From Lachnospiraceae bacterium UBA1766 (GTDB lineage Bacteria; Bacillota; Clostridia; Lachnospirales; Lachnospiraceae), in contig DCGY01000093.1 of NCBI GenBank assembly GCA_002314715.1, positions 8,570 to 56,870 of the forward strand: a DNA stretch of 48,301 bases, given 5' to 3'. Every line of letters starts with the position of its first letter. Position 1 is the stretch's first letter. The translations under genes and the position numbers were made by a program. Below, in pieces: positions 1-9,327 of the stretch. The notes under the pieces were generated by a model. That model was not told the DNA's origin. It searched no databases and saw nothing but the letters and a program-made list of their open reading frames with translations.

Positions 1-1796
1 AAATCAGAACACCTATCAATGCCATTCTTGGAATGGATACCATGATACTGAGAGAGAGCAATCAGTCAAATGTTTTGGAATATGCGAGAAATGTTCGATC
101 AGCCAGCAATACGTTGCTTTCACTCATAAATGATATTCTGGATTTTTCCAAGATTGAATCCGGAAAAATGGAGATTATTGACGGAGAATACCGTTTGGAT
201 TCTGTAATCAATGATTTAATGAATATGATGCGCGGAAAGGCCGAAGAGAAGGGCCTGGAGTTGATACTGAAGATGCAATCGGATATACCTGCACAGCTTG
301 TAGGGGATGAAGTCAGAGTAAAGCAGATTATTCTGAATTTATTAAATAATGCTGTAAAGTATACGAAGGAAGGCTCTGTAACCTTTGAGATTGGCTATGA
401 GCAGGATAACCCGGATGAAATGACACTCTGCGTGGGAGTCAGAGATACCGGTATCGGCATAAAGAAAGAGGATATGAAGGTACTGTTTTCTCCCTATGAA
501 CGAATTGAGGAGAATCGAAATAAACTGATTGAAGGTACCGGTCTGGGACTTTCTATTACACGAAATCTCCTGGAGCAAATGAACAGTGAGCTGGTTGTTG
601 AAAGTGTTTATGGAGAAGGTTCCATATTCTCATTTTGTATTCGTCAGCATATTTGGGGTGAGGATCGGATTAGTCAGGAGCATTTGTCTTTGTCTGATGC
701 ACTGTTGGAAGAGGAGAAGAAGGAAACGTACCATGCGCCGGATGCAAAAATCCTGGTAGTAGATGACGTTGAAATGAATATCACGGTGCTGAACAGCCTG
801 TTAAGAAGATTGCAGATTTATCCTGACAGCTGTTTGTCCGGAAAAGAAGCATTGGAGTATGCAGGAAAGAATACATACGACCTAATATTCCTGGATGCCA
901 TGATGCCGGGGTTAAACGGCGAGGAGACCCTGCAGGCAATCAAAAAGAATTGCGAACTAAATGCCAATACCCCCATTGTTGTATTGACAGCCAATGCTAT
1001 TGTTGGAGCGAAAGAAAAATATATCAAAGAGGGATTTACCGATTATCTTTCAAAGCCGATAGATGGCGGAAAACTGGAAAAAATCATACAGAAATATTTG
1101 CCGAAGGAAAAGGTAAAACTCGTATCGGCTGATGAACTGAAAGCAAATGAGCAGCTTGTGGAAACACAGGAAATCTCAAAGGAACAGAATCAGCAGATAG
1201 AGCATTTATCAAAAATTCAGGCAATATCAATCAAAGAGGGAATTCAGGCAACCGGAGACACACAAACATATCTCAGTGTTTGCAAGAATTTCTATGATAC
1301 CGCCGACAGCCGCATACAAATGATAAAGTCATATTATGAAGCCGGTGATATAAACAATTATACGATTCAGGTTCACGCGTTAAAGAGTTCGGCAAGATTG
1401 ATTGGAGCAGAGGAATTGTCAAAACTGGCATTTGATATGGAAATGGCAGGGAAACAGGAAAATACGGCTGCAATTACCGAGCATACAAACGGGCTTCTTT
1501 TGAAATATCAAACCGTTTCTGCAGCACTGGGAATTGTTTTTGGTCAATCGAAAGAGTACGACAAAAAGGAATTATCGGTAAAGAAATTTAATCGAAGATT
1601 GAATGATTTGCTGGAGCTTATGGAGTCCTTTGATTTTGAAAATGCAAGGGGATTAATTGACGATTTCGAACAATACCGGTTACCGGAGGAAGGAACGGAA
1701 ATATATCCCAAATTAAAGGCTTTGGTGGCAGATGTGAACAGAGACGAAGCGATATTGCTTTTGAAGAACTATTTCGGAAAGGGTGCAGATGCGTAA
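1..1796 (+). CDS. Hybrid sensor histidine kinase (HATPase-receiver-HPt), 5' end cut by window
   Basis: This is the C-terminal part of a hybrid kinase; the reading frame is open from base 3. The first visible residues (IRTPINAIL) are the tail of an H-box, so the phospho-accepting His and any sensor domain lie outside the window. Next come an N-box (VKQIILNLLNNAVKYT), G1 (DTGIGI) and G2 (GTGLGL) of the ATPase, and a receiver (VVDD, phospho-accepting Asp at bases 894-896 in FLDAMMP, Lys in LSKPI). An HPt domain follows with HALKSSAR (His codon at 1374-1376), then a helical tail of about 100 residues. It should run a His-Asp-His relay. It overlaps its downstream paralogue by 8 bases and is closely similar to it, which points to tandem duplication. 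An internal ATG at base 33 could be mistaken for the start, but the frame clearly continues upstream. Confidence 0.93.
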   Translation, partial: IRTPINAILGMDTMILRESNQSNVLEYARNVRSASNTLLSLINDILDFSKIESGKMEIIDGEYRLDSVINDLMNMMRGKAEEKGLELILKMQSDIPAQLVGDEVRVKQIILNLLNNAVKYTKEGSVTFEIGYEQDNPDEMTLCVGVRDTGIGIKKEDMKVLFSPYERIEENRNKLIEGTGLGLSITRNLLEQMNSELVVESVYGEGSIFSFCIRQHIWGEDRISQEHLSLSDALLEEEKKETYHAPDAKILVVDDVEMNITVLNSLLRRLQIYPDSCLSGKEALEYAGKNTYDLIFLDAMMPGLNGEETLQAIKKNCELNANTPIVVLTANAIVGAKEKYIKEGFTDYLSKPIDGGKLEKIIQKYLPKEKVKLVSADELKANEQLVETQEISKEQNQQIEHLSKIQAISIKEGIQATGDTQTYLSVCKNFYDTADSRIQMIKSYYEAGDINNYTIQVHALKSSARLIGAEELSKLAFDMEMAGKQENTAAITEHTNGLLLKYQTVSAALGIVFGQSKEYDKKELSVKKFNRRLNDLLELMESFDFENARGLIDDFEQYRLPEEGTEIYPKLKALVADVNRDEAILLLKNYFGKGADA

Positions 1797-4700
1797 AAAT
1801 AATATATATAAAATAGGCTATTATTTTATAATCGGTCTGTTTATTACCATTATTTTTTGTTTGTTTATCCAATGGTATCAGACGAGTGTTTTTGATGAAA
1901 AGCCGGTGAGTATTTCCTCGAAACTCAAGAGCGATGTTGTCTGTGTCAACTTTGAGGGGATCAATGAATACACGGATATGTGGGAGACTGTTATTCGACG
2001 GCCGGATTACCCCGGAAATACAGACATATATTATGGAGCAACCTTTGCTACAACGATAGAAAATAAACAGTCCTTTCAAATAAAGGATTGGGTATTGCGC
2101 CAGAATGTAGAGACAGAGTGCTATCTGAATAAATTCTGGTGTGGAAACTATGAAATCCATCAGTTTCGAAATGGTGAGGAAATCATAGAAGAAGTAGACA
2201 GCAGTGTTGTCGTTTCCAAAATTACCAAGCTGGATATTAACAAATATTCCGATACGCTTTTAATTCATCTTCTTCCCGGTGATTATCTGATTTATTACCC
2301 TTCTGTCGAAAATAAAGAGGATGTAGTTCGTGAAAAAAGTAGTGTGAGTATAGGGTGTATTCTGTATTTTAAAGAGGACATCGACTTATCGGACACGGTT
2401 ATTACCTATTACAACGATCGTCAAATAACAGATGGTGTTCTTTTCGATGCCATCGTAATTATGCTTTATGTTCTTGCTTTTTTTACCTTGATACATGTGG
2501 TATCAATCATAACCTATCGCAAGACCAAAAGAGCGGTGGACTCTGTTACGCAATCTGTGATTAATGGTTTGAGCTATGAATATAATACGCTCTGGTTGAT
2601 CAATGTGAAGGATAAAACGATTCAGTTGGTGCGTAACCACGATGCGGAAGATATAAAAAGGGCGGTAGCGCTGGCAAAGGATTTTAAGGATTACGATACA
2701 ACAATTAATTATTATATTAATCATTATGTGGATGCAAAGGATCGAGAGCGTGTTCGTAAGGAAGTAGAATTTGATAGTTTGATTAAGCATCTTTCCCGGG
2801 AGAATTTCTTTACGGTTAATTTTTTGCATCATCCATACGATGCGGAGTGCAATTATTTTCAGATGGCGTTTACAAGGACCACCAATAACGGGAAGGAAGA
2901 GAATATCGTACTTGCGTATCGTGACATTGATCATCTGGTTCGGGAGGAGCAGGAAAAACAGCGTCAGCTGGAGGCGGCTTTGATTCAGGCGGAAGAAGCC
3001 AACAAAACGAAATCGAATTTTCTTGCCAATATGTCACACGAGATTCGTACACCCATCAATGCGATTCTTGGTATGGACACGATGATACTTCGTGAATCGA
3101 ATGAGGAGAATGTAAAGGTATATGCGAGGGATATAAAAAATGCCGGCAATACATTATTGTCATTAGTGAATGACATATTGGATTTCTCCAAAATTGAATC
3201 CGGAAATATGGAAATCGTTTCCTCGAATTATAGGCTGGATTCCGTCATAAATGACTTGATTAATATGATAAAACCTAAGACTGAGGAAAAGAACCTTGTT
3301 TTAAATATGGAATTAAATCCCAATACGCCTGCACAGCTGATAGGGGATGAAATCAGGGTAAAGCAGATTATTCTGAATCTTTTAAGCAATGCCGTGAAGT
3401 ATACAAAGACAGGATCTGTTACCTGGTGTATTGATTTTGAAAAAATCGGTGAGTCTGTTTGCAAGCTGATGGTTAGTGTCAAAGATACAGGAATTGGAAT
3501 AAAAGAGGCGGACCTGAAAAACATAGCTTCCCCCTATATGCGTTTTGACATGACGGAAAACCGTAGTATTGAGGGAACCGGTCTGGGCTTAAATATTACC
3601 AAAAATCTGATTGAAAAAATGGGCGGGGAACTTCTTGTTGAGAGTGTTTATGGAGAAGGTTCCGTATTTTCGTTTGAAATTGAACAGAAGGTATGGGGCG
3701 AGGATCAAATCGGCACCCACCTGAATGAAACCTATAACGAGGAAGAAATGCCCGAAAAATTCCATGCACCAACAGCTGATATTCTTGTTGTTGATGATGT
3801 GGAAATGAATCTGATTGTTGCAAGAAACCTGTTAAAGCGTATTGAGATTATTCCTGAAGTATGTTTTAGCGGAATGGAAGCATTGGAATTATCAAAGAAG
3901 AAAAAATATGATTTGATATTACTTGATGCCATGATGCCCAAAATGAATGGAAAGGAAACGCTTTGCCAGATAAGGAAGCAAAGCGAATATAATAAAGATA
4001 CGCCTATAGTGGTATTGACAGCAAATGCGGTTCTTGGCGCAAAGGAAGAGTATTTGGCAGAAGGTTTTACAAATTATTTGTCCAAGCCGGTGAACGGTCA
4101 ACTTCTGGAAGATATGATTGAAACCTATTTACCGAAGGAAAAGCTTGTATATTGTGATTATACCGAATCAAATAAAAACGAGAACGCATCCGGAAAAAAT
4201 GACGAATATGATGCGTTGTTCGAGGAACTGTCAAAACAAAGCTTTCTTGATGTTTCGGCAGGAATTGCGGCAGCAGGAGGAAGGGAGACCTATATCAGCG
4301 TTTGCGAAAACTTTTGTGAGACAGCTGGGGCCCGTATACAGATGATTTGGGATTATTATAACGCAAAGGATTTTGAGAATTACGCAATTCAGACACATGC
4401 ATTAAAGAGCTCGGCAAGACTTGTTGGTGCCTTAGAGCTTTCTGAGTTGGCGCTGTCAATGGAAAAGGCCGGAAAAGAAAACAATGAAGTACTGATAAAT
4501 CAAAATACAAACCAATTGTTGGACTTCTATGAAACTGTGCGACAGGGCTTGATGTCGGTTTTGGAAGCACAAAAGAGTACCGGTGATGAAGTCTTGAAAA
4601 AGGAACTTCCTTTGAAAAAACTGAAACGAAAACTGACAGAATTACAGGAGCTTATAAATGCATATGATTTTGAATCGGCAAAATCATTGTTTAAGACGTT

Positions 4701-4824
4701 TGAGGAATATCAATTGCCGGATGAGTTTTGCCCGGTGTATAAGTCCATAAAATTGCATATGGCTGAAGTGGATTATGAGGCTTTGGCGAAGGAAATAAAA
4801 GCATTCTTAGAAGAGGGGGAATAA
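1789..4824 (+). CDS. Transmembrane hybrid sensor histidine kinase (kinase-receiver-HPt)
   Basis: A full-length hybrid kinase of 1011 residues. The ATG at 1789 is preferred over the in-frame GTG at 1783 because GGAAAGGG sits just before it and it overlaps the upstream stop (ATGCGTAA). Order: TM helix about residues 8-28, an extracytoplasmic sensor region to about 220, a second TM helix, a PAS-like segment (about 265-390), a short coiled coil, H-box with His417 (SHEIRTPINAIL), N-box, G1 (DTGIGI) and G2 (GTGLGL). Then come a receiver with Asp713 (LLDAMMP), an HPt domain with His870 (HALKSSAR) and a helical tail. All phosphotransfer residues are present. The ligand is unknown. It shares its C-terminal two thirds with the preceding gene. 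The operon partners are two HD-GYP proteins and a response regulator, so its phosphates probably feed c-di-GMP control. Confidence 0.93.
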   Translation: MRKNNIYKIGYYFIIGLFITIIFCLFIQWYQTSVFDEKPVSISSKLKSDVVCVNFEGINEYTDMWETVIRRPDYPGNTDIYYGATFATTIENKQSFQIKDWVLRQNVETECYLNKFWCGNYEIHQFRNGEEIIEEVDSSVVVSKITKLDINKYSDTLLIHLLPGDYLIYYPSVENKEDVVREKSSVSIGCILYFKEDIDLSDTVITYYNDRQITDGVLFDAIVIMLYVLAFFTLIHVVSIITYRKTKRAVDSVTQSVINGLSYEYNTLWLINVKDKTIQLVRNHDAEDIKRAVALAKDFKDYDTTINYYINHYVDAKDRERVRKEVEFDSLIKHLSRENFFTVNFLHHPYDAECNYFQMAFTRTTNNGKEENIVLAYRDIDHLVREEQEKQRQLEAALIQAEEANKTKSNFLANMSHEIRTPINAILGMDTMILRESNEENVKVYARDIKNAGNTLLSLVNDILDFSKIESGNMEIVSSNYRLDSVINDLINMIKPKTEEKNLVLNMELNPNTPAQLIGDEIRVKQIILNLLSNAVKYTKTGSVTWCIDFEKIGESVCKLMVSVKDTGIGIKEADLKNIASPYMRFDMTENRSIEGTGLGLNITKNLIEKMGGELLVESVYGEGSVFSFEIEQKVWGEDQIGTHLNETYNEEEMPEKFHAPTADILVVDDVEMNLIVARNLLKRIEIIPEVCFSGMEALELSKKKKYDLILLDAMMPKMNGKETLCQIRKQSEYNKDTPIVVLTANAVLGAKEEYLAEGFTNYLSKPVNGQLLEDMIETYLPKEKLVYCDYTESNKNENASGKNDEYDALFEELSKQSFLDVSAGIAAAGGRETYISVCENFCETAGARIQMIWDYYNAKDFENYAIQTHALKSSARLVGALELSELALSMEKAGKENNEVLINQNTNQLLDFYETVRQGLMSVLEAQKSTGDEVLKKELPLKKLKRKLTELQELINAYDFESAKSLFKTFEEYQLPDEFCPVYKSIKLHMAEVDYEALAKEIKAFLEEGE

Positions 4825-4830
4825 ACAATA

Positions 4831-6531
4831 ATGTATAATGTTTTTGCGATTTTGTTTTTGATTTCAATTGGCGTAATTATTTATATGGCCGGCAAAAACT
4901 ATGCGAATATTGATAGCTATTTCTGGTCAATTCTTCTCGTTATCCCTATCATTTTGCTTGGATATACATTTAAGGCAGGTGCTTCCAGTGTGGATGATGC
5001 CAGGCTGGCCTTTTGCTTTTTGTACCTGGACAGCACCGTATTATTGTTGCTGATGCTTCTTTCCATGGTAAAGTATCTGGGGGTGGAAATAAAAAACTGG
5101 ATTAAGGTTACGGCATATATTATTTGCTTTTTGCATTTGATTATGGTCTGGATGTGTAAAGATAATGATTTGTATTACGCTACATTTCAGATTACCAAAA
5201 CACCCCTTGGGACAGTCACAAAAATGACCGATGGCCCGCTGAAAAAATTCCATTATATTTACCTTGCCGGAATGTTTCTGGCGATTGTATTTGTATTTAT
5301 TTACTGTATTACAAAGAAAAAGGACTGCTCGAAAAGAGCTTTGAAGGTATATGGAATATTCGGATGCGCAGGTGTATTGGGCTATGTGGTTGAGATGGTA
5401 GCCAATCTGGATTTTTCAATCCTGCCGTTTTTGTATGTTGCCGGAGATATTGTGATAGCATTGCAATATGAATTTATTCACAGCCATGATATGGACTGTG
5501 TAGCGGTTGAACAGAAAAAGGAACATGCGGACAGAGGTTATGTGGCGTTTGATAATCAGAAAGCACTTCTGGGTTATAATGAGAAGGCTACGTTTTATGT
5601 TCCGGAGATTGACGGAAAGCAAATAGATGCCAGATTTACCCGGGAAGATATTCGCTTGACAGAGGTATTTTATCCGCTGATAGATGAGTTTGCAAAAAAT
5701 GGTAAGGCAAGTGGTGATTTTACCGTTGGAAATACCGTATTTCGATGCACCGTATTTAATTTCTGTATGCATAAGAACGGTAAATCCTTAGGTTATCTTG
5801 TTGAATTACAGGACATTACGGCTGAGCAGGGTTATATGAATCTGATTAAAGAATATGGTCAGTCTCTGGAAAAAGATGTAGCGGAAAAAACGGAGCATAT
5901 TCAGCATATTCAGCAGAAGGTGGTTCTTGGAATGGCTACCATTATTGAAAACCGAGATATGAATACGGGAGGTCATGTAAAACGAACCAGTGATGTTATT
6001 CGTATTTTGGTGGAGGAAATGCGAAGACAGGGACTCGGAAATCTGGATGATACATATGCAGACGAAATAATACGTTCTGCGCCTATGCACGACCTTGGTA
6101 AAATTTCAATCGAAAACAATATATTGAACAAACCGGGCAAATTAACGGATGAAGAGTATTCCATTATGAAGACACATTCTGCAAAGAGCGGAAAGATTGT
6201 TAAAGCAATATTGTCAGGTGTAGAGGAGCCGCATTTTGTTCAGACTGCTTATTGTCTGGCAAGATTTCATCATGAGCGTTGGGATGGAAAGGGATATCCG
6301 GAACGTCTGGCTCAAATAGAGATTCCTTTGGAAGCAAGAATTATGGCAGTCGCAGACGTATACGACGCCCTGGTTAGTAAGCGCTGCTACAAGGAACCCA
6401 TGAGCTTTGAACAGGCTGCTCAGATTATGATTGATGGAATGGGCTCGCAGTTTGATCCAATGATGAAGCCGGTATTTGAGGCCTGCAGAGAACAGTTGGA
6501 AGCTTATTATCAAAAGCACAGAGAGGAGTAA
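4831..6531 (+). CDS. 7TM membrane protein with PAS-like and HD-GYP domains (c-di-GMP phosphodiesterase)
   Basis: 566 residues. About seven hydrophobic helices fill residues 1-210, like the 7TM input modules of bacterial receptors. A PAS-like segment (about 225-345) and a short coiled coil lead into an HD-GYP domain (about 360-555). The HD pair is in MHDLGKI (His420-Asp421) and the GYP motif is HHERWDGKGYP (488-490), so the metal and signature residues are intact. The family hydrolyses c-di-GMP, usually to GMP. The gene starts 6 bases after the upstream kinase stop, with AGAGGGGGA before the ATG. Its place between hybrid kinases and a response regulator suggests one pathway; no receiver is fused to it, so control would be through protein contacts or the 7TM ligand. 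Confidence 0.9.
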   Translation: MYNVFAILFLISIGVIIYMAGKNYANIDSYFWSILLVIPIILLGYTFKAGASSVDDARLAFCFLYLDSTVLLLLMLLSMVKYLGVEIKNWIKVTAYIICFLHLIMVWMCKDNDLYYATFQITKTPLGTVTKMTDGPLKKFHYIYLAGMFLAIVFVFIYCITKKKDCSKRALKVYGIFGCAGVLGYVVEMVANLDFSILPFLYVAGDIVIALQYEFIHSHDMDCVAVEQKKEHADRGYVAFDNQKALLGYNEKATFYVPEIDGKQIDARFTREDIRLTEVFYPLIDEFAKNGKASGDFTVGNTVFRCTVFNFCMHKNGKSLGYLVELQDITAEQGYMNLIKEYGQSLEKDVAEKTEHIQHIQQKVVLGMATIIENRDMNTGGHVKRTSDVIRILVEEMRRQGLGNLDDTYADEIIRSAPMHDLGKISIENNILNKPGKLTDEEYSIMKTHSAKSGKIVKAILSGVEEPHFVQTAYCLARFHHERWDGKGYPERLAQIEIPLEARIMAVADVYDALVSKRCYKEPMSFEQAAQIMIDGMGSQFDPMMKPVFEACREQLEAYYQKHREE

Positions 6532-6537
6532 CGTGAT

Positions 6538-7287
6538 ATGGATAAGAGAATATATGTAATTGATGATACAGAGTCATTTATTGTTGGCAGCATCGTGAAA
6601 AATTTAGAGACGCTTGGCCACACCTGCAAGCTTCTTCCCTGGTCAAAGGAAGAGATTGCATCGAATAAGGATGATTTTTCAGAGGTTGTACTGGCTTATA
6701 TTGACGATCCCGATGAATTGGATCAGGAGATTATGCAATATTTGATGGAGGTATGCTCCGAAAAAAATAATCTTTATCTTGCCGGGCATGAGGATGATAT
6801 TGATGAGATTAAAAATGCGAATAAAATAAATTCCATAGCAGGTGCATTTTATCGTCCGATCAATGCGACAGAAGTTGCGGAAAAGATTTCTTCGCTGACA
6901 AACAGCAATCCAATTAAGCAGAGAAATCATATTCTTGTTGTGGATGATTCGGGCACAATGCTGACCACAATGCAGGAATGGTTAGGGGATAAGTATCGTG
7001 TTTCTGTTGTAAATTCCGCCATGAATGCAATTTCTTTTTTGACAAAGAGTATTCCGGATTTGATTTTGTTGGATTATGAGATGCCGGGCTGTTCAGGCCC
7101 ACAGCTGCTTGAGATGCTTCGGGCAGATGAGAAAACCGCAAGTATTCCGGTTATCTTTTTGACCGGAAAGAATGATTCGGACAGTGTGAAACGAGTTTTG
7201 GCATTAAAGCCGGAAGGATATCTGTTAAAGAATATGTCAAAAGAGCATATTATTGAACGGGTTGATGGTTTCTTCAAAACAAAGTAA
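6538..7287 (+). CDS. Response regulator with an N-terminal pseudo-receiver and a C-terminal receiver
   Basis: 249 residues with no DNA-binding or enzymatic output domain. Residues 1-117 look like a receiver fold (YVIDD at the N-terminus) but lack an Asp at the usual acceptor place (VVLAYID instead of LLLD), and the conserved Lys is Arg (FYRPI). Residues about 130-249 form a normal receiver: VVDDS, acceptor Asp179 in LLDYEMPG, Thr in FLTGK and Lys in YLLK. GAGAGGAG precedes the ATG at 6538, 6 bases after the HD-GYP gene. A stand-alone double receiver beside two HPt-bearing kinases could be a phosphate shuttle or sink, or an adaptor that presents the signal to the HD-GYP proteins. The partner choice is inference. 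Confidence 0.88.
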   Translation: MDKRIYVIDDTESFIVGSIVKNLETLGHTCKLLPWSKEEIASNKDDFSEVVLAYIDDPDELDQEIMQYLMEVCSEKNNLYLAGHEDDIDEIKNANKINSIAGAFYRPINATEVAEKISSLTNSNPIKQRNHILVVDDSGTMLTTMQEWLGDKYRVSVVNSAMNAISFLTKSIPDLILLDYEMPGCSGPQLLEMLRADEKTASIPVIFLTGKNDSDSVKRVLALKPEGYLLKNMSKEHIIERVDGFFKTK

Positions 7288-7320
7288 AATCTGAAATCAA
7301 ATGAGGGTGATATATAAGTT

Positions 7321-9228
7321 ATGAGTTGGGATATCAATTATATATGGCAGTATGAATTTGTGGCCATATGCGCGGCAATTGCCATACCTGCATTTTTGGT
7401 GATGAATAAATTCATTCCGGAAAGTATAAAGAAATATTTGTATTTGTTGACAATTCTTTTTATGGCAGAGGGTGTGGAGTCGTTTTTGGATTACACATTA
7501 AATTCCGTGCCCGACAGCAGATATGGGTTATTCAGAATAGCTGTATCGGCTGCCGGTTATTGCCTGCGTCCATTGATGTTATATGTTGTATTGCTTATTA
7601 TGATCCGGGACTCGAAAAAGAAATACCTCTCCCTATGGTTATTTATTCCCACACTCGTAACCATTATCGTTTCGATGCTGGCGTTTTTTACGGATTGGGT
7701 ATTTTCCTATACGGAAGAAAATCATTTTAGCGGTGGCCCGTTAAGATATGTTTTTTTCGTAATGCTTATGGTTTATTTTGTTTTGATACTGGCAATCAAT
7801 TTGGCTAGACGAAAGCATGACGCAAAAGAAAGCATATTATTGTTTGGTGTTATCATGATGCTGGTGATTGACATGGTGGTAGAGTTAGCCGTTTACGATA
7901 CTTCTGTTCACAGTTTTGTTATGCCACTTGCCGTAACCTATTATTTAATGCATTTTCTGGCAGCCTTTCACGAGGAAGAGGTTATGGATATTAACAAAAA
8001 TTTCTCGGAAACAGAGGAACAGAGAACAAAAAAGATGCTGGATCAGGCCATTGAAACACTGGCGTATACCATAGATGCAAAGGATCGTTATACCAAGGGA
8101 CACTCCTTTCGCGTGGCGAAGTATTCCCGTCAGATTGCAAAGATGCAGAACAAAAGTGAAGAGGAATGCAGAAAAATATATTTGGCAGGTCTTCTTCATG
8201 ATATCGGTAAAATATCCATTCGTGATGAAATAATCAATAAGAATGGCAAGCTTACAAAAGAAGAATTCGAGCAGATAAAAAAACATCCTACAAAAGGAGG
8301 AAAGATTCTGGAAAAAATGATGGATTTTCCTTTCTTGCAGGAGGGGGCTCTTTATCATCATGAGCGCTACGATGGCACGGGATATCCGTCAGGATTAAAA
8401 GGTGAAGAAATTCCTGAAATCGCCAGAATGATTGCCGTTGCAGATGCCTACGATGCGATGACCTCATACCGAAGCTATCGAAATGTAATGGATCAGGCAA
8501 TTGTAAAACAGGAAATTTGGAAAGGATCGGGAACTCAGTTTGACCCGTTCTTTGCAAAACTAATGATTTCGTTAATCGACGCAGATTTGGATTATGATAT
8601 GCGTGAAAAGCCGGATTACCTGGATGAAATAATATTTGATGACCAAAGCGAAGAAATTGTATGGAAATATGAACCTACGGAAATTGCAGATGAAAACCAG
8701 GTGATGCAGGAAACCAGTGTAGCTACACTGGGCGAATTTACCATGTGCGTGAACAACTGGGCAAATCCTTCTCAACCGGTTGAGGTCGAGAAGGAAATGC
8801 ATTCGGTCAGATTTAAATCTACGACAAATCCGGATGGCGAACTGGTATGGTTTGTGCCGACAGTAATTGTCTTTTCATCAGAGGATGGAGCTATCGGTGG
8901 GAAGGGATATGATGAACTAGGTGTTTTCGTTAGTGGTGGCTACAGCTGGAAAGTCGGTTCTTCAATCGATGAATCCATTCGGGTTACGAAAACGGATGCG
9001 TTCAGAGATTATGATCAATGGATTCAAAGAAACAAAACGGGAATGGAGTACAAGGCTTCTGTGGTTCGTTATGGTTCTCTTGTAAATATTAAGATTGAAA
9101 ATGATTTGCTGATAGTTGATGGGGAACTGATTTTACCCAATGGTTTTGATAAGAAAGTATATTTTGCGATTACAGGGGAAAGATGCAGGATAGAAGATTA
9201 TGCGATTTTGGACGTTCCCTGCAATTAA
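7321..9228 (+). CDS. 7TM membrane protein with HD-GYP domain and a C-terminal beta-rich domain
   Basis: 635 residues. The N-terminal 220 residues carry about seven TM helices. The HD-GYP domain (about 235-440) has the HD motif in LLHDIGKIS (His293-Asp294) and the GYP motif in HHERYDGTGYP (354-356), so it should be a working c-di-GMP phosphodiesterase. Unlike the first HD-GYP protein of this operon it has no PAS-like linker. It carries instead about 190 extra residues at the C-terminus, rich in alternating hydrophobics and aromatics (EFTMCVNNWANPSQ, VWFVPTVIVFSSEDG). That looks like a beta-sandwich and I do not recognise it. The gene follows the response regulator by 33 bases and ends the operon. 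No clear terminator follows, only a weak hairpin (CCATT/AATGG) without a T run. Confidence 0.88.
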   Translation: MSWDINYIWQYEFVAICAAIAIPAFLVMNKFIPESIKKYLYLLTILFMAEGVESFLDYTLNSVPDSRYGLFRIAVSAAGYCLRPLMLYVVLLIMIRDSKKKYLSLWLFIPTLVTIIVSMLAFFTDWVFSYTEENHFSGGPLRYVFFVMLMVYFVLILAINLARRKHDAKESILLFGVIMMLVIDMVVELAVYDTSVHSFVMPLAVTYYLMHFLAAFHEEEVMDINKNFSETEEQRTKKMLDQAIETLAYTIDAKDRYTKGHSFRVAKYSRQIAKMQNKSEEECRKIYLAGLLHDIGKISIRDEIINKNGKLTKEEFEQIKKHPTKGGKILEKMMDFPFLQEGALYHHERYDGTGYPSGLKGEEIPEIARMIAVADAYDAMTSYRSYRNVMDQAIVKQEIWKGSGTQFDPFFAKLMISLIDADLDYDMREKPDYLDEIIFDDQSEEIVWKYEPTEIADENQVMQETSVATLGEFTMCVNNWANPSQPVEVEKEMHSVRFKSTTNPDGELVWFVPTVIVFSSEDGAIGGKGYDELGVFVSGGYSWKVGSSIDESIRVTKTDAFRDYDQWIQRNKTGMEYKASVVRYGSLVNIKIENDLLIVDGELILPNGFDKKVYFAITGERCRIEDYAILDVPCN

Positions 9229-9327
9229 CCCATTTCATGAATGGTTGACGGCCAATTCGGATTCCAGCGAAACATAAGTGTAGAAAATAGATACCGGGGT
9301 GGTACGAAAAGAAAGGAATCGCAACTT

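Noticed and set aside
1..4824. Recombination or phage insertion as the cause of the duplicated kinases
   Set aside because: No direct repeats, integrase or transposase are seen. Simple tandem gene duplication explains it.
9245..9278. TTGACG with a CATAAG box 22 bases away, as a promoter for the MalY/PatB-like gene
   Set aside because: The spacing is too long and the -10 is weak, so it was not listed.
9290..9310. A word like the T-box core (GGGGTGGTACG) in front of the MalY/PatB-like gene
   Set aside because: The gap to the previous gene is only about 100 bases, so there is no room for a specifier stem, and no terminator/antiterminator pair follows.
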